Shown here: in pieces, positions 32,901-45,004 of the stretch
Numbering within the stretch: position 1 is the stretch's first letter
Layout: the number at the start of each line of letters is the position of its first letter
Source: Brachypodium distachyon
Taxonomy: Eukaryota; Streptophyta; Magnoliopsida; Poales; Poaceae
DNA length: 64,000 nt
NCBI RefSeq assembly: GCF_000005505.3
Contig: NC_016132.3
Coordinates: forward strand, 38,330,914-38,394,913
Direction: 5' to 3'
Made by a program: the position numbers and the translations under genes
The notes under the pieces: model-generated
Databases searched by the model: none
What the model was told of the DNA's origin: nothing
The model's input: the letters and a program-made list of their open reading frames with translations, nothing else

Positions 32901-35590
32901 GCGCCTTTGCGCCCATCCGGTAGTACCTCGGGGCTTGCAGCGGGTGCTTCGCCGGGCTCTAGTTCGGGGTGTTGTCGTGTGCATTGCTTGCTAACTTCAG
33001 ATTCGCTACGGGTCTGGGTTAGTCTGTGCACAAGCCGTTTGGGCCATGTGCCAACGCCTTCCGGGGTTGGTATTGTGGCTGGTGCGTGCGCCAAGTTGCA
33101 CGACGTGTGGTGGCCTCTGAAGGCGGGACGGTGGGCCATTCAGGTTTTTGCACTAGTGCGGTTATCGTCGTTGTTTAGACTTTGCCGCTATTCCTTTGCG
33201 TTGCCTTGGTTACATCTGTTTTGCTCGTGGCGCTCCGGGTGAAAACCTTGCCTGACCTTTGTCGGTGCCGACGTCGGCGACGTTCTTGGGCGTCGTTCCC
33301 TCCATGGTGGCGTCGTCGAGGAGCCCTGGCTAACCTTCATGCCCTGTGGTCCAATCCTTAGGGTGAAAATCCAGATGTGGCTTGCCGGATCGGACGACGG
33401 CGACGTTGGTGACGTCGCTCCATTGTTGGAGGCGTTGTTCTTGAAGGATAACCCTTGGCTGGAGTGTGTTCCGCTGGCACACGCCTCGGCTTTAGAAAAA
33501 ATTGACACAATACCCCTGTAAGAAACCTAGAGTTCTAAAATACCATCCAAACAATAAGCCTTTCCAAAATAACACTACATTTCAGTTTTCTGGTTCCAAA
33601 ATACCACCACCGTTATGTGTCAATGTTATTCCGTTAGTCAAACCGTTAAGAAGTTGTCAGTTTTTATCTTACTCCGAAATTATCCTTCGGCAACCGTACC
33701 CCAAACCCGACTGCGTCTCCTTCCCCTCGTCCCAGCCATGGCGGCGGCGCCCGCATCCACCGCCCAGCGCAGTCGCCCGCGGCGGCTCCTGCTCCAGCGC
33801 AACAACTCCATAGGACACGCCCTCGGCTCCGCCAGACCCCGCAGAGCTCGCTGCCGCTGCTGCATTGCACGGCGACCCCGCCGCTGCAGAGCTCGCCGAC
33901 GGGTTTCACCATGACGCCAGCAGCTGTCCGGCTCCGGCACGATTCTCGTTCTCCTTGGCGACGACTACAGCAGCAAGGCCGGCAGGGCTCTTCCTCCTCC
34001 GTTCACCCTGACCCGCTCAACACCGCCCTCATCCTCCTCCGGCAACCTGAAGCAGCAGCTGCTACTGCCGGCGCTGCTCCCTTCTGCTCTAGCGTCCTCG
34101 GCCCCCTCTGCTACTGAGGAATGGTGCTGCTGCGTCCTCCAACTGCTGCTACCAGTGTGTTTCCTGTGAAACCTTACTAAAGGTTGTTGTTCCTTGGTGT
34201 TGTTTGTGGCTGTTAGAGGATGTTAGTCAATAGTGGTATTTTGGAGTGGAAAACTGAGTTGCAGTGGTATTTTGGAGAGCCTTGTTATTTGGGTGGTATT
34301 TTAGAACTTTTGGTTTCTCATAGTGGTACTATGTCAATTTTCTCTTGGCTTTAGCAAGCAGGTTTTAGGCACACCGACATCGTGCAAGTGCGCCACCTTG
34401 GATGACAAGGATAGTGGTTAGCGGAGGATCCCGTGCTGCTGCATCTTGATCGCATGGGTTCACTCGACAGGTAGCGACCGACGAAGCTGGATGTTTGTTG
34501 TGACCAACAGTGAAGTGGTGAGATACGGTGGAGCAATGTTCGGGACGAGCGCGGTGATCGGCGGCCCGAGGCTTCTGCAGTTGACGAGACGACTCACGGG
34601 CTTGTCTTCGAGTTCTGCGAGACCGGCGCACTTTGTGTATTTGGCACTTAGGCCTGAGGTTGTTTGGTTGTAATTTTAGTCTAATGGCTGTTGATCGTGT
34701 TCTTGTTTCGAGTGCTAAGTTGTATCGAACTTTTAAATACATTCTTTCTATTATCAATGCATAGAGACTAAGCTTGGTGCAGGACCGACCGGAAGACGAC
34801 GAAACGAATTACCTGAGGTGGGCGACCACGGCTCTTCTGCTGGCTCCACTTCGTCAATGGAAGAAGACGACGACGAGGAAGTGGTGGTGGTCATGGTGGT
34901 AGTGGACTCCTCCTCCTGCCCGTCTCTCGCCTCCAGCACCGACACCGGGCTCGAGTTCTGCTGCTGCAGGCCACCCGCCGTGGCCGGCCTCCTGCTGCTG
35001 CTCCGGCCAGGCCCCGCCTCCGCTTCCTCGTCGCCGCACCGCCGCCGCCGCCGCGAGACTCTCCGGCGGCCCCGCCTCTGTATCTTGCCTGTCTCGTCGC
35101 CGCCGTCGTACCTTGCCGAAGCGACCTGGAAGAACCCCTCCTCCGCCGCCTTGTCGTCATCGTCTTTGTCGTCGGGGCTGAAGCTGAGGAGGAGGAACTC
35201 GTCGTTCTCCGGCCGCAGGTACGCGGGCCGGTCCCTGAACGACGACGACGTCGTCCTCACCACCCTGGGCCGCGGGCCATCCCAGAAGCGGCATGGCGGC
35301 GTCGGCGGGGAGGAGGACCGGCCTTCGGCGGAGCTCGCGGACCGGCTCCGCCGCAGCTGCCTTGGGCTGTCGTCGCGGGCCGGCGTGGGCATCGCGTCGA
35401 GGCCCATCAGCCTGGCCACAATGCAGGGGCTCCTCGCCTCCGCCCCTTCCTCCGGCGCCGCCGCAGCATCACCACCGCCGCCACGGTGCTTCTGTGCGGT
35501 GTCGGCGGACTCACCGGCGGTGTGGGCGCAGAGGAGGCGGCGAAGGAAGCCGAGGGCGAAGGAGGAGGAGTGCGCGGCGAGCTTCGCCAT
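29949..35590 (-). CDS. DUF4378 / TRM-like (TON1-recruiting-motif type) protein
   Basis: Two exons: 35590..34813 and 30307..29949. The phase-1 donor (CACCTCAG/GTAATT) pairs with a phase-matched acceptor (GTGCAG/GAGAAAA), giving 378 aa. Exon 1 carries the DUF3741-type signature CIVARLMGLDAMP (about residues 55-67), an Arg/Ser-rich middle and SSPVSVLEARD. Exon 2 carries the DUF4378 tail: GENWLALREHQGLRRKLL, IWRNICRLLEKDICG, and EMEREILDQLICEETDEL. Members of this superfamily (TRM/LONGIFOLIA) associate with cortical microtubules through TON1-type complexes and shape cells and organs; this is family knowledge. The 4.5-kb intron is enlarged by a nested transposon pair and an internal tandem duplication. 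An additional unrecognised small exon inside it cannot be excluded, but none is needed for phase. Confidence 0.82.
30389..31860. repeat. Diverged tandem duplication inside the DUF4378 intron
   Basis: Copy 1 (about 30,389-31,140) and copy 2 (about 31,155-31,860) share GGTGAACTGGTT.GT.CATGAAACTCAATAT, TTTGAAATAATAG, and GGACCACAAAATTGTCCTT.TTGCAAC.GATTGATGCA, with a period near 766 bp. Non-coding. Confidence 0.75.
32100..34777 (+). mobile_element. LINE-like non-LTR element (non-autonomous) with a 10-bp target duplication, itself interrupted
   Basis: Flanked by TGCAGGACCG at 32,090-32,099 and 34,778-34,787. With one mismatch the match extends to 13 bp. The 5' part is extremely GC-rich; 33,240-33,480 has two diverged modules (GGTGAAAA.CC ... 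GGCGACGTT ... GCGTCGTTC-like). The 3' end (ACTTTTAAATACATTCTTTC, then TATTATCAATGCATAGAG) resembles 3' ends of grass non-LTR elements. No reverse transcriptase is encoded. It sits in the intron in antisense orientation to the host gene. Element class is inferred; the target duplication is seen directly. Confidence 0.6.
33496..34344. mobile_element. Mutator-like (Pack-MULE-like) element nested in the LINE-like element
   Basis: Terminal inverted repeats of about 48 bp: left AAAATTGACACAATACCCCT then GTTCTAAAATACCA; right is its complement, TGGTATTTTAGAAC then ATGTCAATTTT. Flanked by TCGGCTTTAG (33,486-33,495) and TTGGCTTTAG (34,345-34,354), i.e. an 8-10 bp target duplication. The interior (33,700-34,120) is very GC-rich and could be a captured 5' gene fragment starting ATGGCGGCGGCGCC. 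No transposase. Confidence 0.75.
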
Positions 35591-38078
35591 AGCGAGTCAA
35601 AGATCGGCGCGGCTCGGCATGGAAGTCTAGTCGATTTTAGGAGGGGGAATGAATGTCTGTCCTTTCCTCGCGGCTGTCGTTTTGAATTGCGAGCGGAGGG
35701 AAGAAGAAGAAGGAGAAGAAGGAAGGGAAGCGAGAAAGCAGCCAATGGAATCGAAGGAAGGAAAGCTTTTGTTCTTCATCAAGAGACAGTAAATGAGTGG
35801 AACTCCGGGGTTACTCTTTACTACTCCACTACTGTTCCCGTTTTACTCCTGGTCTACTCTCGTGTAAAACGCAAAAGGTTGCGTTGCAGCCAGCAGTTGT
35901 AAATTTTTTACTACTCCTGCTACTCCGTAGAGTACTCCTTTCCGTTTCACCGACATAGTACTGGTAGCCCCCAACTGCTGGACTGCTATTTTAAAGGTGT
36001 CTGCCATGAATGAGCTAGGCAGGATAGTTTTGAACCCAGCCAGGTTCTTACTAATTGAAGAGATAAGCATTCAAAAGGAAAGGAGGACAACACGTCAAGT
36101 TTTCAACCAAGTACCCCTTTGCTGTAACAAACTTTCAAGAAGCAGGTGTGGAAAGGCGCCAAGGTAAAATGAAAGGGTAAAATGCATTGCGGGCGGGCTT
36201 CGCGTTTGAAACGGACGGGCCTGAAAGGCAGAAAAGGTGCTACTACGCGACAACATCGCAACGGCAACTCCGGCGCTTCCGTTCCCGTTTACAGGGGAAA
36301 CCGGGAAAGGAAGGCTGTTTACGGGTTTGACAAAAGGTCTGGGCCTTGGTGGGTCGGTGGGCCCCGGCCCACTGTTTCAAAGTCTGGCCTGGGCCCGGCC
36401 GGCAGGCTGGTTCCACGTAGCTTCGCCAGATGGATTGGATTGATGGGGTCAAGTCATCGGGCGCAGGACAGACAGTGGCAGCAGCAGTGCAGGTCGCAAG
36501 TCTGCAACAGCTGCTGCTATTGCTGCTGCCTGCAAGTCTAGACTAGTCGGGTCATCTCGCTGCCCGCACATCGATTCAATCAACCTAAATTATAAATTAT
36601 AAAGTTCTTTATCTTGCTCTCTTGCGCGACCGTTTCTCTGCCGTCCGATGGTTCGGGTCCTCGTGGCTGTACGATTCGCCAGGTTGGCTACAGCGTGACC
36701 TCGGACTGGCTTTTCCAGAGACGTGCGGCCATTTTCTTTCGATTTTTTGCAGCTGCTACATCACGCCATTACGGCACCCCGCCTCCATTTCTATCGCTTC
36801 GCAGCCACCGCCGCCTGCCCGCCCGCTGCCGTCCGCCTCAGATGCCGCGCCCGGCAACGTGAGCCCGCTTCCCCACCTGCAGTCGCCGGCCACCGCGGCC
36901 CTTGCTCCAACGTCTCGTCGCCGGTCGCCACGCTAGGTTCGCGAGGTCCTCATCGGCGTGAGACGGCGAGATCTGTCGCAGGAGGAGGTGGCGGCGGTCG
37001 TACTCAGCCAAGGAGTGATGGGGAAGAGAAGAGGGCGGCGGGAGCGGCTGGCGGCAGTGCGACGATGATGACGGTACGGGCGACGCGAGCATCCTCCTCC
37101 TCAACAAGACGCTGGCGGGCGGCGGTGCTGCTGCGACGCTGCAACCTTCTTCTCCCCTGCGGGCCTGCCCGAGCTACGCCCGAGCGAAGCTCCCCCGGGC
37201 CAAACGCGCCGCCTTCATCCTCCGCGCTCGCTCTTCTCCTTTGTGTTTGTGGCGCCCAGCCAAATCTCATCATGCGTGTCTTCTCGTTGTAGATTGCAAA
37301 GTGTCTACTTATCTGTGATTTTGTTGATTTGTTGGGGATTTCTGATGGGATTTGCAAAGTGTCTACTTATCTTTTGAGATTGTTTTCATAGTAATCCCCA
37401 TGGTTGCTGGCCACTTCGATGAGAAAAGGACTTCTGGATCTGGGCGAGCGAGATGGAGAAAAATCAGTTCGGGGGGTATTTTATACGTCTGGGGGAAGGC
37501 AACTTCGATCTAGGCTGGTCTGCCTCGCGCTCCCGCTCGGGCCTGCTTGAAACTGGGCCGGTCCGTCTCGCGCTCGCGCGCCTCCACGCGCTCCCGCTCG
37601 AGCCTGCGCCAGCCTGGGCTCGCTCGCGTTCGCGCAGCGCAGCTACTCTTTTTGCGCGAACGTTCCCGGAAGGTCGGTCGCGCGACGACCTAAAAAGCGC
37701 GTACGGTCGCGCATTAGTCCGGTCCTTCGATCAATTCTTTTCTTTTTTACGGAAGAGACTCAATCCACTAACTGCAACAACGTCTCCGTAATTTGTCCTC
37801 CTTGGGCCTTCTTATATCGGCCTTGAGTGGGCCGACCAGGCCCACCCATTCTTCCCCTGCCTCAGAAAATATGAGAAGCAAGAAAACCGTTCTGAAAAAC
37901 AATTCTTCCGTGAGAAGCAAGAAAACAAAAATTAACCAATCAATAATCCTCGTTCAGAAAATAAAACGGGCTATCACACGCATGTTTATCCCTACTACTA
38001 GTCCAAGCGCGCGATCTCAGCGTTCGAAGCCGAAACCGGAGCAATCGTCTCTGAGAGATTCTGTACCGGCCGCCCACC
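35591..38078. other. Promoter-side intergenic and GC-rich sequence
   Basis: Upstream of the DUF4378 gene, with several GGGCC/GGCCC motifs at 36,330-36,410. From 36,620 to 37,800 it is GC-rich with open frames but no recognisable domain. A TTGCAAAGTGTCTACTTATC phrase is duplicated at about 37,297 and 37,351. More GGGCC motifs at 37,800-37,850 precede the F-box pseudogene. Confidence 0.4.
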
Positions 38079-39374
38079 ATGGATCAGGCCTGCCGCATCG
38101 CCGCCGTCTGCCGCCGGTGGCGCGCCGTGCTCTCCAAGCCGACGTTTCTCTCCCACCGCCACCTCTCCCAGCTGCTGCGGCCGCCCCCGCCGCTCGCCGC
38201 CCACCACCGCCCTTACGCGCTCGTGATCCAGCCGCTGCAGAAGGTCGGCCGCTTCACCCACCTCACCCTCGTCGCCCTCGACCCCGGCGCCGGCCGCGTC
38301 CCCGTCAAGGTCCCTCTCCAGCCCAAGTACGTCGACCCTCCGCCGCCGCCGCCCCACAAGACGACAGCGAAGCCTAATCCCGACTACGTCCGCGCTAAAC
38401 CCCAAGCGCCGCCGGATCTAGCCGCCGCGGCGGATCCGGCGCCGTGGGAGGTCTTCTTCGAGCGCACGGTCCCCGAGCTCGACATCTCCATCGCGGCGTC
38501 GCACGGCCGCCTCTTTTTATGCCGCGGCCGGAGCCGCTACTACGTCTGCGACCCGGCCGCCAACCGCTGGGCCGAGCTCCCGCCGTCCGCCGTCGCGCCA
38601 CACCAACTCCGGCCTACACTACGACGAATCAACCGCCGGCGGTGAGATCGCCTTCACGGTGGTCCTCCTGGTCCAGCGCGGGCGCGGGCGGACGCTCGTG
38701 GAGACCTTCTCGTCGGAGGCCGGCAAGTGGGAGGCCAGGGAGCTGGACTCGCAGGGCTGCCTGGGCGCCACGCTCTCCCCCGGCATCCATGTCGGCAAGA
38801 GCTTCTACTGGCTCCACCAACGCCGGGTCCGTGCCCGTGGCGGCGACGGCGAGGTCCGCGCCCGCATCCTCCGCTAGGACGCCGCCGCCGGCGCGGCATC
38901 CTTGCTCGGCGAGCCGCCGGAGGCGGAGCAGTCCAAGGGCCGCGTGGGGCGGTCGCTGGGGTCGGCCGGCGGCCGGCTCCGGCTGTGCGCGTTCGACGTC
39001 CACGACGAGAAGAGCGTGTCGCAGCTCCCGCACGACGGCATCGAGGGCGTCCACGGCGCGTGGGTCATGGAGGACGACGGCGCGGCGACGACGAGCGGCG
39101 GCGGTGGCAGCCCTCCTTCGGGGCCGTGGCGGCGCGTGCACGAGGCGGTGGTGGAGGACATGTCGACGTGGTACTTCCACATGCTGTTCGGCCGCGAGAC
39201 GCCGGTGAGGACTTCGCCGGCGCGTGCGGCGACTTCATCGTGCTGGACGTGGAGAGTCTCCTGCTGCAGTACGACCTCGAGAGCGGCGCCAAGGTGGAGC
39301 TCGGCAAGCACCACCAGTCCGGCTGGCTCCGCGAGCTCTACCGCCGCTACCATGTGTTTCCCCTCTTCAAATGA
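38079..39374 (+). pseudogene. F-box protein pseudogene (two frameshifts, one stop, truncated F-box)
   Basis: Begins ATGGATCAGGCC with the second half of an F-box (CRIAAVCRRWRAVLSKPTFL); the usual N-terminal LP..L...IL..L half is absent. A beta-propeller-like region follows (LFLCRGRSRYYVCDPAANRW, EAGKWEARELDSQG, GAWVMEDDG, ESLLLQYDLESG) and ends VFPLFK-stop. The reading frame must shift at about 38,595-38,600, hits an in-frame TAG at 38,875-38,877 (RARILR-stop) with homologous coding continuing after it, and must shift again at about 39,197-39,205. Intact relatives would be SCF substrate receptors. Base composition still looks like coding DNA, so inactivation is probably recent. Confidence 0.8.
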
Positions 39375-40019
39375 CTCGACTTGTTACCAAGTGCGCCTTA
39401 GTTTGCAAATGGCATTGAACTATTTGTAGTCTTTAATAATTATCTTGCACCTCTATATATGGCCAAGTATCAAGTAAAAACTGAATTATATGGCCAAGTA
39501 TCGAGTAAAAACCGAAATTCAGTGAAAATCTGCAAACCCATGATGTGAGCTGTGGAATGGACCAAAATCTGCTTCGCCAGCCAGGTGCCCAGGTGGGATT
39601 TCTTCACCTTCTTGCCGCTCTCCCTGTAGCAGGCTCGACAAGGGAGGGTTCTGACTTCTGAGTTCTGACTGTGGATGGCTGCAATGATTTTCAGGTCCGG
39701 GATGCTGTCCAGTGCCTGGAGCATGTACCAGGAAACCTCCAAATTCGGTTAAGAGTACTGCTGATTTATAGTAACTGTTTGCCCCTGCAATAACCCTATT
39801 GCTGTTAATTCAGCCATTTGTTGTGAACTGACCAAGATTTTTAAAAAATATAGAGGTTGGTTTGCTCACTATTTTCGCGCCAACGACGACCAGCTGCAGT
39901 GCAGCCACACAGAACATTCAATTCAATGATATACGCACACCTAGAACAAAGTCGAGCAATCCATTCTCCCCTTCCTCCTTAATTATTTGCACTCTGCAGT
40001 CCATCATTTTCCTTCTTCT
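39375..40019. other. Intergenic before the left duplication arm
   Basis: AT-rich. A 24-bp phrase (TATATGGCCAAGTAT.AGTAAAAA) is repeated at about 39,456 and 39,487. No gene recognised. Confidence 0.45.
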
Positions 40020-40255
40020 GTACTAATTTAACACTGCATGTTTGACATTATACATACAGCACATTTTGTTTGTGAGTGGCCTAAATTATCGACTATGATT
40101 GCCGCTCAGCATTACAGTAATTAGTTAGTGCCACACGATGAGTATCCTAAACTTCAGCACAACTTGCATTTCCTAGCAACAATTTTTCTTAACTGAATGC
40201 AAAAGAAACTAACATCAGAAACTAAACTCTGTTGATCACTTGTGCTCAAGCAGAG

Positions 40256-43200
40256 CTAACGAGGATACCTTGAAGATAACAACAGCTCTTCTTCCATACT
40301 GAATTGTCTGGTCGATTCTTCGGTGCTTATTCCATCTTCAGCTCGTGGACAATTTACCGCAATAACATTCTTCTCACATCCCTCAACCAACGGGTTAGCT
40401 AAAGCATCCTGATTGGATGCTCGAACGGCTTCGAGAGTCAACTCCACCTGCCTCATGGCCGGCCGATCCTCTCCCCTTAATTTTACACATGAGAGTGCAA
40501 GTGTAGCAACTGCTTCCAATTCTTTGCCTCCCTCTTCCATAGCTTGTGGGTCTAGTATCTCCGGCAATTTTCCTTCTGCAAACAAGCTTGCGAAATGTGC
40601 AACGAGGCCATCGCCTTCAGGTGACGCATATGAAAATGGCTTCTTTCTAGTCAACAGTTCAACAAGAATGACGCCAAAACTATAAACATCGCTTTTCTCC
40701 GTGAGCCGCTGTGTGTAGACGTACATTGGATCCAGATATCCTATCGTACCTTGCACCATTGTTGTTACCCCTGAACGATCCACTGGAACGTACCTCGAAG
40801 CTCCAAAGTCGGCTACCTTTGCTGTCAAACTGTCATCCAAAAGTATGTTAACAGATTTCACATCTCTATGAATGATAGGTATTGAAGCTGTTGAGTGAAG
40901 ATAGGCTAGAGATTTAGCTGTTTCAACTGCTATCCGCAGCCTATCGTTCCATGATAAAGATCTTGATACACCGGTGTGAAGATGTTCATAAAGGGTACCA
41001 TTGGATATGAACTCATAGACCAATAGGGGCACTTCTGTTTCAAGGCAACAACCATAGAGTTTTACCACATTTCTATGGTTGATTTGTGATAGGATGGCAA
41101 CCTCGTTAATAAACTCGTTAATCTCCCTTTGAACCACCATCTTAGGTTTCTTAATGGCTACGACATGGAGATCGGATAAGATCCCTTTGTAAACTGTACC
41201 GTGCCCTCCACCGCCAAGCTCACGTGCTTTATCAAAATTGTTGGTTGCCTTCTCTATCTCTTCCAAGGTTATGATCATTCTTTCTGCAATATCAGCTCTT
41301 TGAGATACCAATTGTCGCAACAATTGCCCACGATTTTTCTCGAAGAACTCTTGCTTCAACATTTGTGCCCTTCTGTGTTTGAGTTTTTTCAAAACAGAGG
41401 AGGCAGTGAAAAACGAAAGTATGAGACCAGCTCCAATAGCAACTCCTGTACCGATGTATATACCTGAAAATATTTACACATTAGCATTCATTTTATCCAG
41501 CAAGCATGTGTGTCTAAACAATTATATATAGATGAAAAACGATGAAGCTAATGATTGTTTTGTAATACCCTTGATCGATCTACACTTGCTAAGCAACAAA
41601 TCAACTCAACAATTTAATGTCTCAACTACTCAAGTAATTTGTGCATAATATTCCGAGTTGATGACATTCTAAAGATTAGTCAAGAGTTTCAGTGGAGTAA
41701 AATCAGAATATCAATATATTGCTTCAAAACATACTGAAAGACAGGAGCAAGAAATTGAAGGGCCTGGTTGATCTGTTGCTCACCTGTAGTAAAGGACTTG
41801 CGGCGACCTGGAGATGAAGAGAGCAAATTAATTAGTGCAAGCTAATTAGCAGTACATGCATAGACATATACTCCAAAAGTACTTACTTTTGGTTATCATT
41901 GTATAATCTACGTGACATGCAATCGATATCATTGTATTCATATTCAAAAGTACTTATGATTATGATTTGTATCACAAAAATCACCTGTTAATGGAGTAAT
42001 TCTTTGGTCAAAGGAAAATAAATACACCTTATATTTTGGAACAGAGGGAGTACTAACAAACCTCGGCATCCGTCGGAGATGTATGGGTTGGAATCCGGGT
42101 TAGCATCGTAACCCTTGTTGCAATGGCAAGAATAGCCGCCTCTGCTCCCTTGTTTGCAGTAGCTATGCCTGCTTTTGCATAGGCTGTTGGCCACCTCAGG
42201 AGGACAATTCGGGTGCGAAGACTTGACGGCGTCAACTGACGCCATCGACGAGAAGCCATGCAATACTTCCCACTGCAGAAGAACTGGAGTCCGCAGCTCA
42301 AATTCCCATCTCTCTGGTAGCAGCTCACTGGAGACCCGCCGCTGATCAAACCACCCCTCCTCCGCGAGAAGCAAGTAGGCGTCGGACGGCGATTCGTCGT
42401 CGCCGTAGCCCTTGTCAAACCATTTGTAGTTCACTCCAGTAGGCATGCTGTTGTTGTACAGTGAGATGGGAGCCTTACAGCAGCCCATGCCGTTGCACTG
42501 ATCGTTCTGTTTCTTGGTGTCCTCGGGGGAGCAGAAGGAGGCGCAAGCGCTGACAACGCTCGGTTCACTGTCCCCGGTCAGTTTCGCCATCAGGTTGCAC
42601 CCCGTGAGGATGAACTCATTGTGGGCCGACAGTGAGTAGGGCACCTCTCTGCGGCCGTCGATGGTAAGATCGATTGTTAAGTTGCCATCACCCGTGGTGC
42701 CATCCGTTGGCCTTGGTATTCTGATGACACTGGTACCGTGGGTGCGGACTGTATTGTTCCGGGTGGAGATCTCCACAATTTGGGTGGTCATGTTGTTATC
42801 AAGGAACAGCCGCGGTGGCTCATTGCCTGTGTCGTGGCAGGTGAGGTTGAACCCTTCCCAGTAGCAGTGGTGGTCTTGGCCCACACCAAATGGGTACGGC
42901 ACCAACACGTCCCCGCAGGAATGGCTGCAGCTCCCTGGAGCACTCGTTAAAAAAAAATGAGTGAAGTGAAGTATCGAATTTGTTTTCTTGTTTTTATCTT
43001 CTACGTACAAAAAGTCTGTTTCTAAGTCTGACTTAGAGAACCATTGATTCATTATCCAACAAATATTCTAGAAATTATGTGCACCTTTAGTTTTAGGTAT
43101 GTGTGTGCGAGTGAGTTGCACATTTTTACATCTAAAAATTGTGCACGGTCTCTTGTAAAAGCACGGAGTTAGATGATCATAGAATAAAAACAGAGTGTCC

Positions 43201-44904
43201 ATGACTGAGCTAGCTGCTAAATTAAGCAGTGCTAGAGAAGAAACAAAGGTGAGAAGGTGTAGTTATAAGCTCAAAAAGCTTAATTAGCACCACAACCAAA
43301 CTTAGCAACTAACACTAAGCTTTTTTTGTTCTCTCATTCAATATGTATTGTTGTACTCTAACTTACATAGGTATAGTTATAAGCTCAAAAAGCTTAATTA
43401 GCACCACAACCAAACTTAGCAACTAACACTAAGCTTTTTTTGTTCTCTCATTCAATATGTATTGTTGTACTCTAACTTACATATTTCATTTATTAGCGCC
43501 ACATCAATTAATTCTTTGGTGCTAAGGGATGTCAAGATTCATGCACTAGCCAACGCAACTAAAAGACCGATCTGATGGAAAGGGCAGGCAATCCACTCTT
43601 CAACAATGAAGCTATAAATTAAGTCATTTCGTAAGGGAAAACAGAGGAAATCCTCCCAAAGTTGCAGAGTAGTTACTCACCAGCAACGGAACTGGCGCAG
43701 CCACCGGGCAGGTAAGGGTTCCCATTGGTTCCTGGTGGGCACGTGCAGTTACCTGTGTCGGTACAGACACCATAGCAGCGATGATCCCCATTCTGCTTGC
43801 ACTTGTCGACAACTACATGTACAGCCAAAAGTTAATTAGTATTCGTTTCTGTTGTCCAAATTGGTAGTACCACTAGCTCTAGTCCAATCTGGGAGTGACA
43901 TATTTTGACAAAGAGAAAAAGCTGGGATGGAAAAGATATTAACCTTTGCAGCCATCGGTTATGTAAGGATTTCCCTGGAAATTATCTGCACATGAGCACG
44001 TGTAGCCTATTGTACCCTTACGGCAATAACTGTGCTTGCTCTTGCAGACTCTGCGAGCTACTTCCTCAGGACACTCGAGGGTTGTCCTGTTGCGATCTGC
44101 TGGCTCTACACCGTCGCCAACGACCTCCCATTGCAGCCAAATGGGCACAGGCAACGTCACATCCTCCGATGGTCTTTGGTTTGGCTGATCAGGGTGATCG
44201 GTAGCGAGCCAGACCTGCTCGAACCACCCCTTCTTGGCGATGAACACACGTGTGGGGACTCGCGCCACATCCGAGCTGCGGTTCCAACCCAAGTATATGA
44301 GCTCAACGTCGTAGGACGTGATGGGGACGAGCTCTCCGGCTACCACCTGGTGGTTGATGATGATCTCCGCCTGGCAGCAGCGATTCCCATAGCATGGCAA
44401 TGAGTCGCGTGTCAGTATGTCTGGCATCGTTGTGTTGTAGGCATCGCAGACAGCAGAGCAGCTGGCCATGGTGATGTTGCCGCTCTTGACCGTCGCCCGC
44501 ACATTGCAACCTGTCAGGGTGAGCTCGTTCACGCCCGTCAGCAGCGTGTAGGGCATGCCGTCCCTGACACCTCCGCCGAGCGTGCCATTGCCGGCAGCGT
44601 CGACTGTTACGCCGCCGGTACTTGTCACTTGCAGCAGGGAATTCGCCAAGTCAAGATCCTCGACTTGGAGGGTGCCGTCACCGAGCAGCAGCCGTGGGGT
44701 TTCGCCTTTGCCAGTGCCCGTGGGGTAGCTGCAGGTGAGGTTGAAGCCCGTCCAATAGCAGCCGGGAGGGCCCATGCCGAACGGGTAAGGCACACTCATG
44801 CTGCCGCAGGTGATGTTGCAGTTGGGCATTCCGATCGCCTCCTCTGGTTCAACTGTTGCTCCGGCCAATGATGTCAGCAGCAGCAGCATCACCACCTGCA
44901 ACAT
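40256..44904 (-). CDS. Wall-associated receptor kinase (WAK), double-GUB ectodomain, copy 1
   Basis: Five exons: 44904..43944, 43812..43681, 42934..42062, 41807..41784 and 41463..40256, all phase 1, giving 1,065 aa. Signal peptide about residues 1-18. First GUB_WAK module starts at CNITCGSMSVPYPFGMG, with an EGF-like end (SYCRKGTIGYTCSCADNF). Exon 2 is a six-cysteine EGF-like module. Exon 3 is a second GUB_WAK module (CGDVLVPYPFGVG) plus EGF-like end. A 24-nt microexon follows. The last exon has a transmembrane helix (about 666-688) and a Ser/Thr kinase: G-loop GGGGHGTVYKG, VAIKK lysine, HRDVKSVNILLD with D864, DFGAS D882, GTIGYLDP. So it is an RD kinase with all catalytic residues. WAKs sense pectin or damage at the plasma membrane; this is family knowledge. 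Confidence 0.93.
42028..42052. mobile_element. Solo Stowaway terminus in WAK copy 1 intron
   Basis: TATTTTGGAACAGAGGGAG-TA matches one MITE end; the other end is not visible. It lies just inside the intron following exon 3 and is not at the matching position in copy 2. Confidence 0.4.
43260..43483. repeat. 114-bp perfect tandem repeat in WAK copy 1 intron 2
   Basis: Units at 43,260-43,373 and 43,374-43,483 are identical as far as I can compare (TAGTTATAAGCTCAAAAAGC ... CTAACTTACATA). This indicates very recent duplication. Confidence 0.9.
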
Positions 44905-45004
44905 GGCATCAACTAGTGTTGGTTGATCGATCGAGCAAGCAAGGCTACCTACCTTCCTAGCTCGCTACAGTACCAGCTGGCAGGCACAGCGTCGCCGGTC
45001 TCCA

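Noticed and set aside
32042..33139. 365-aa minus-strand frame and overlapping frames
   Set aside because: Lies within the GC-rich LINE-like element. Composition is Arg/Pro/His-biased in every frame and it crosses the element boundary.
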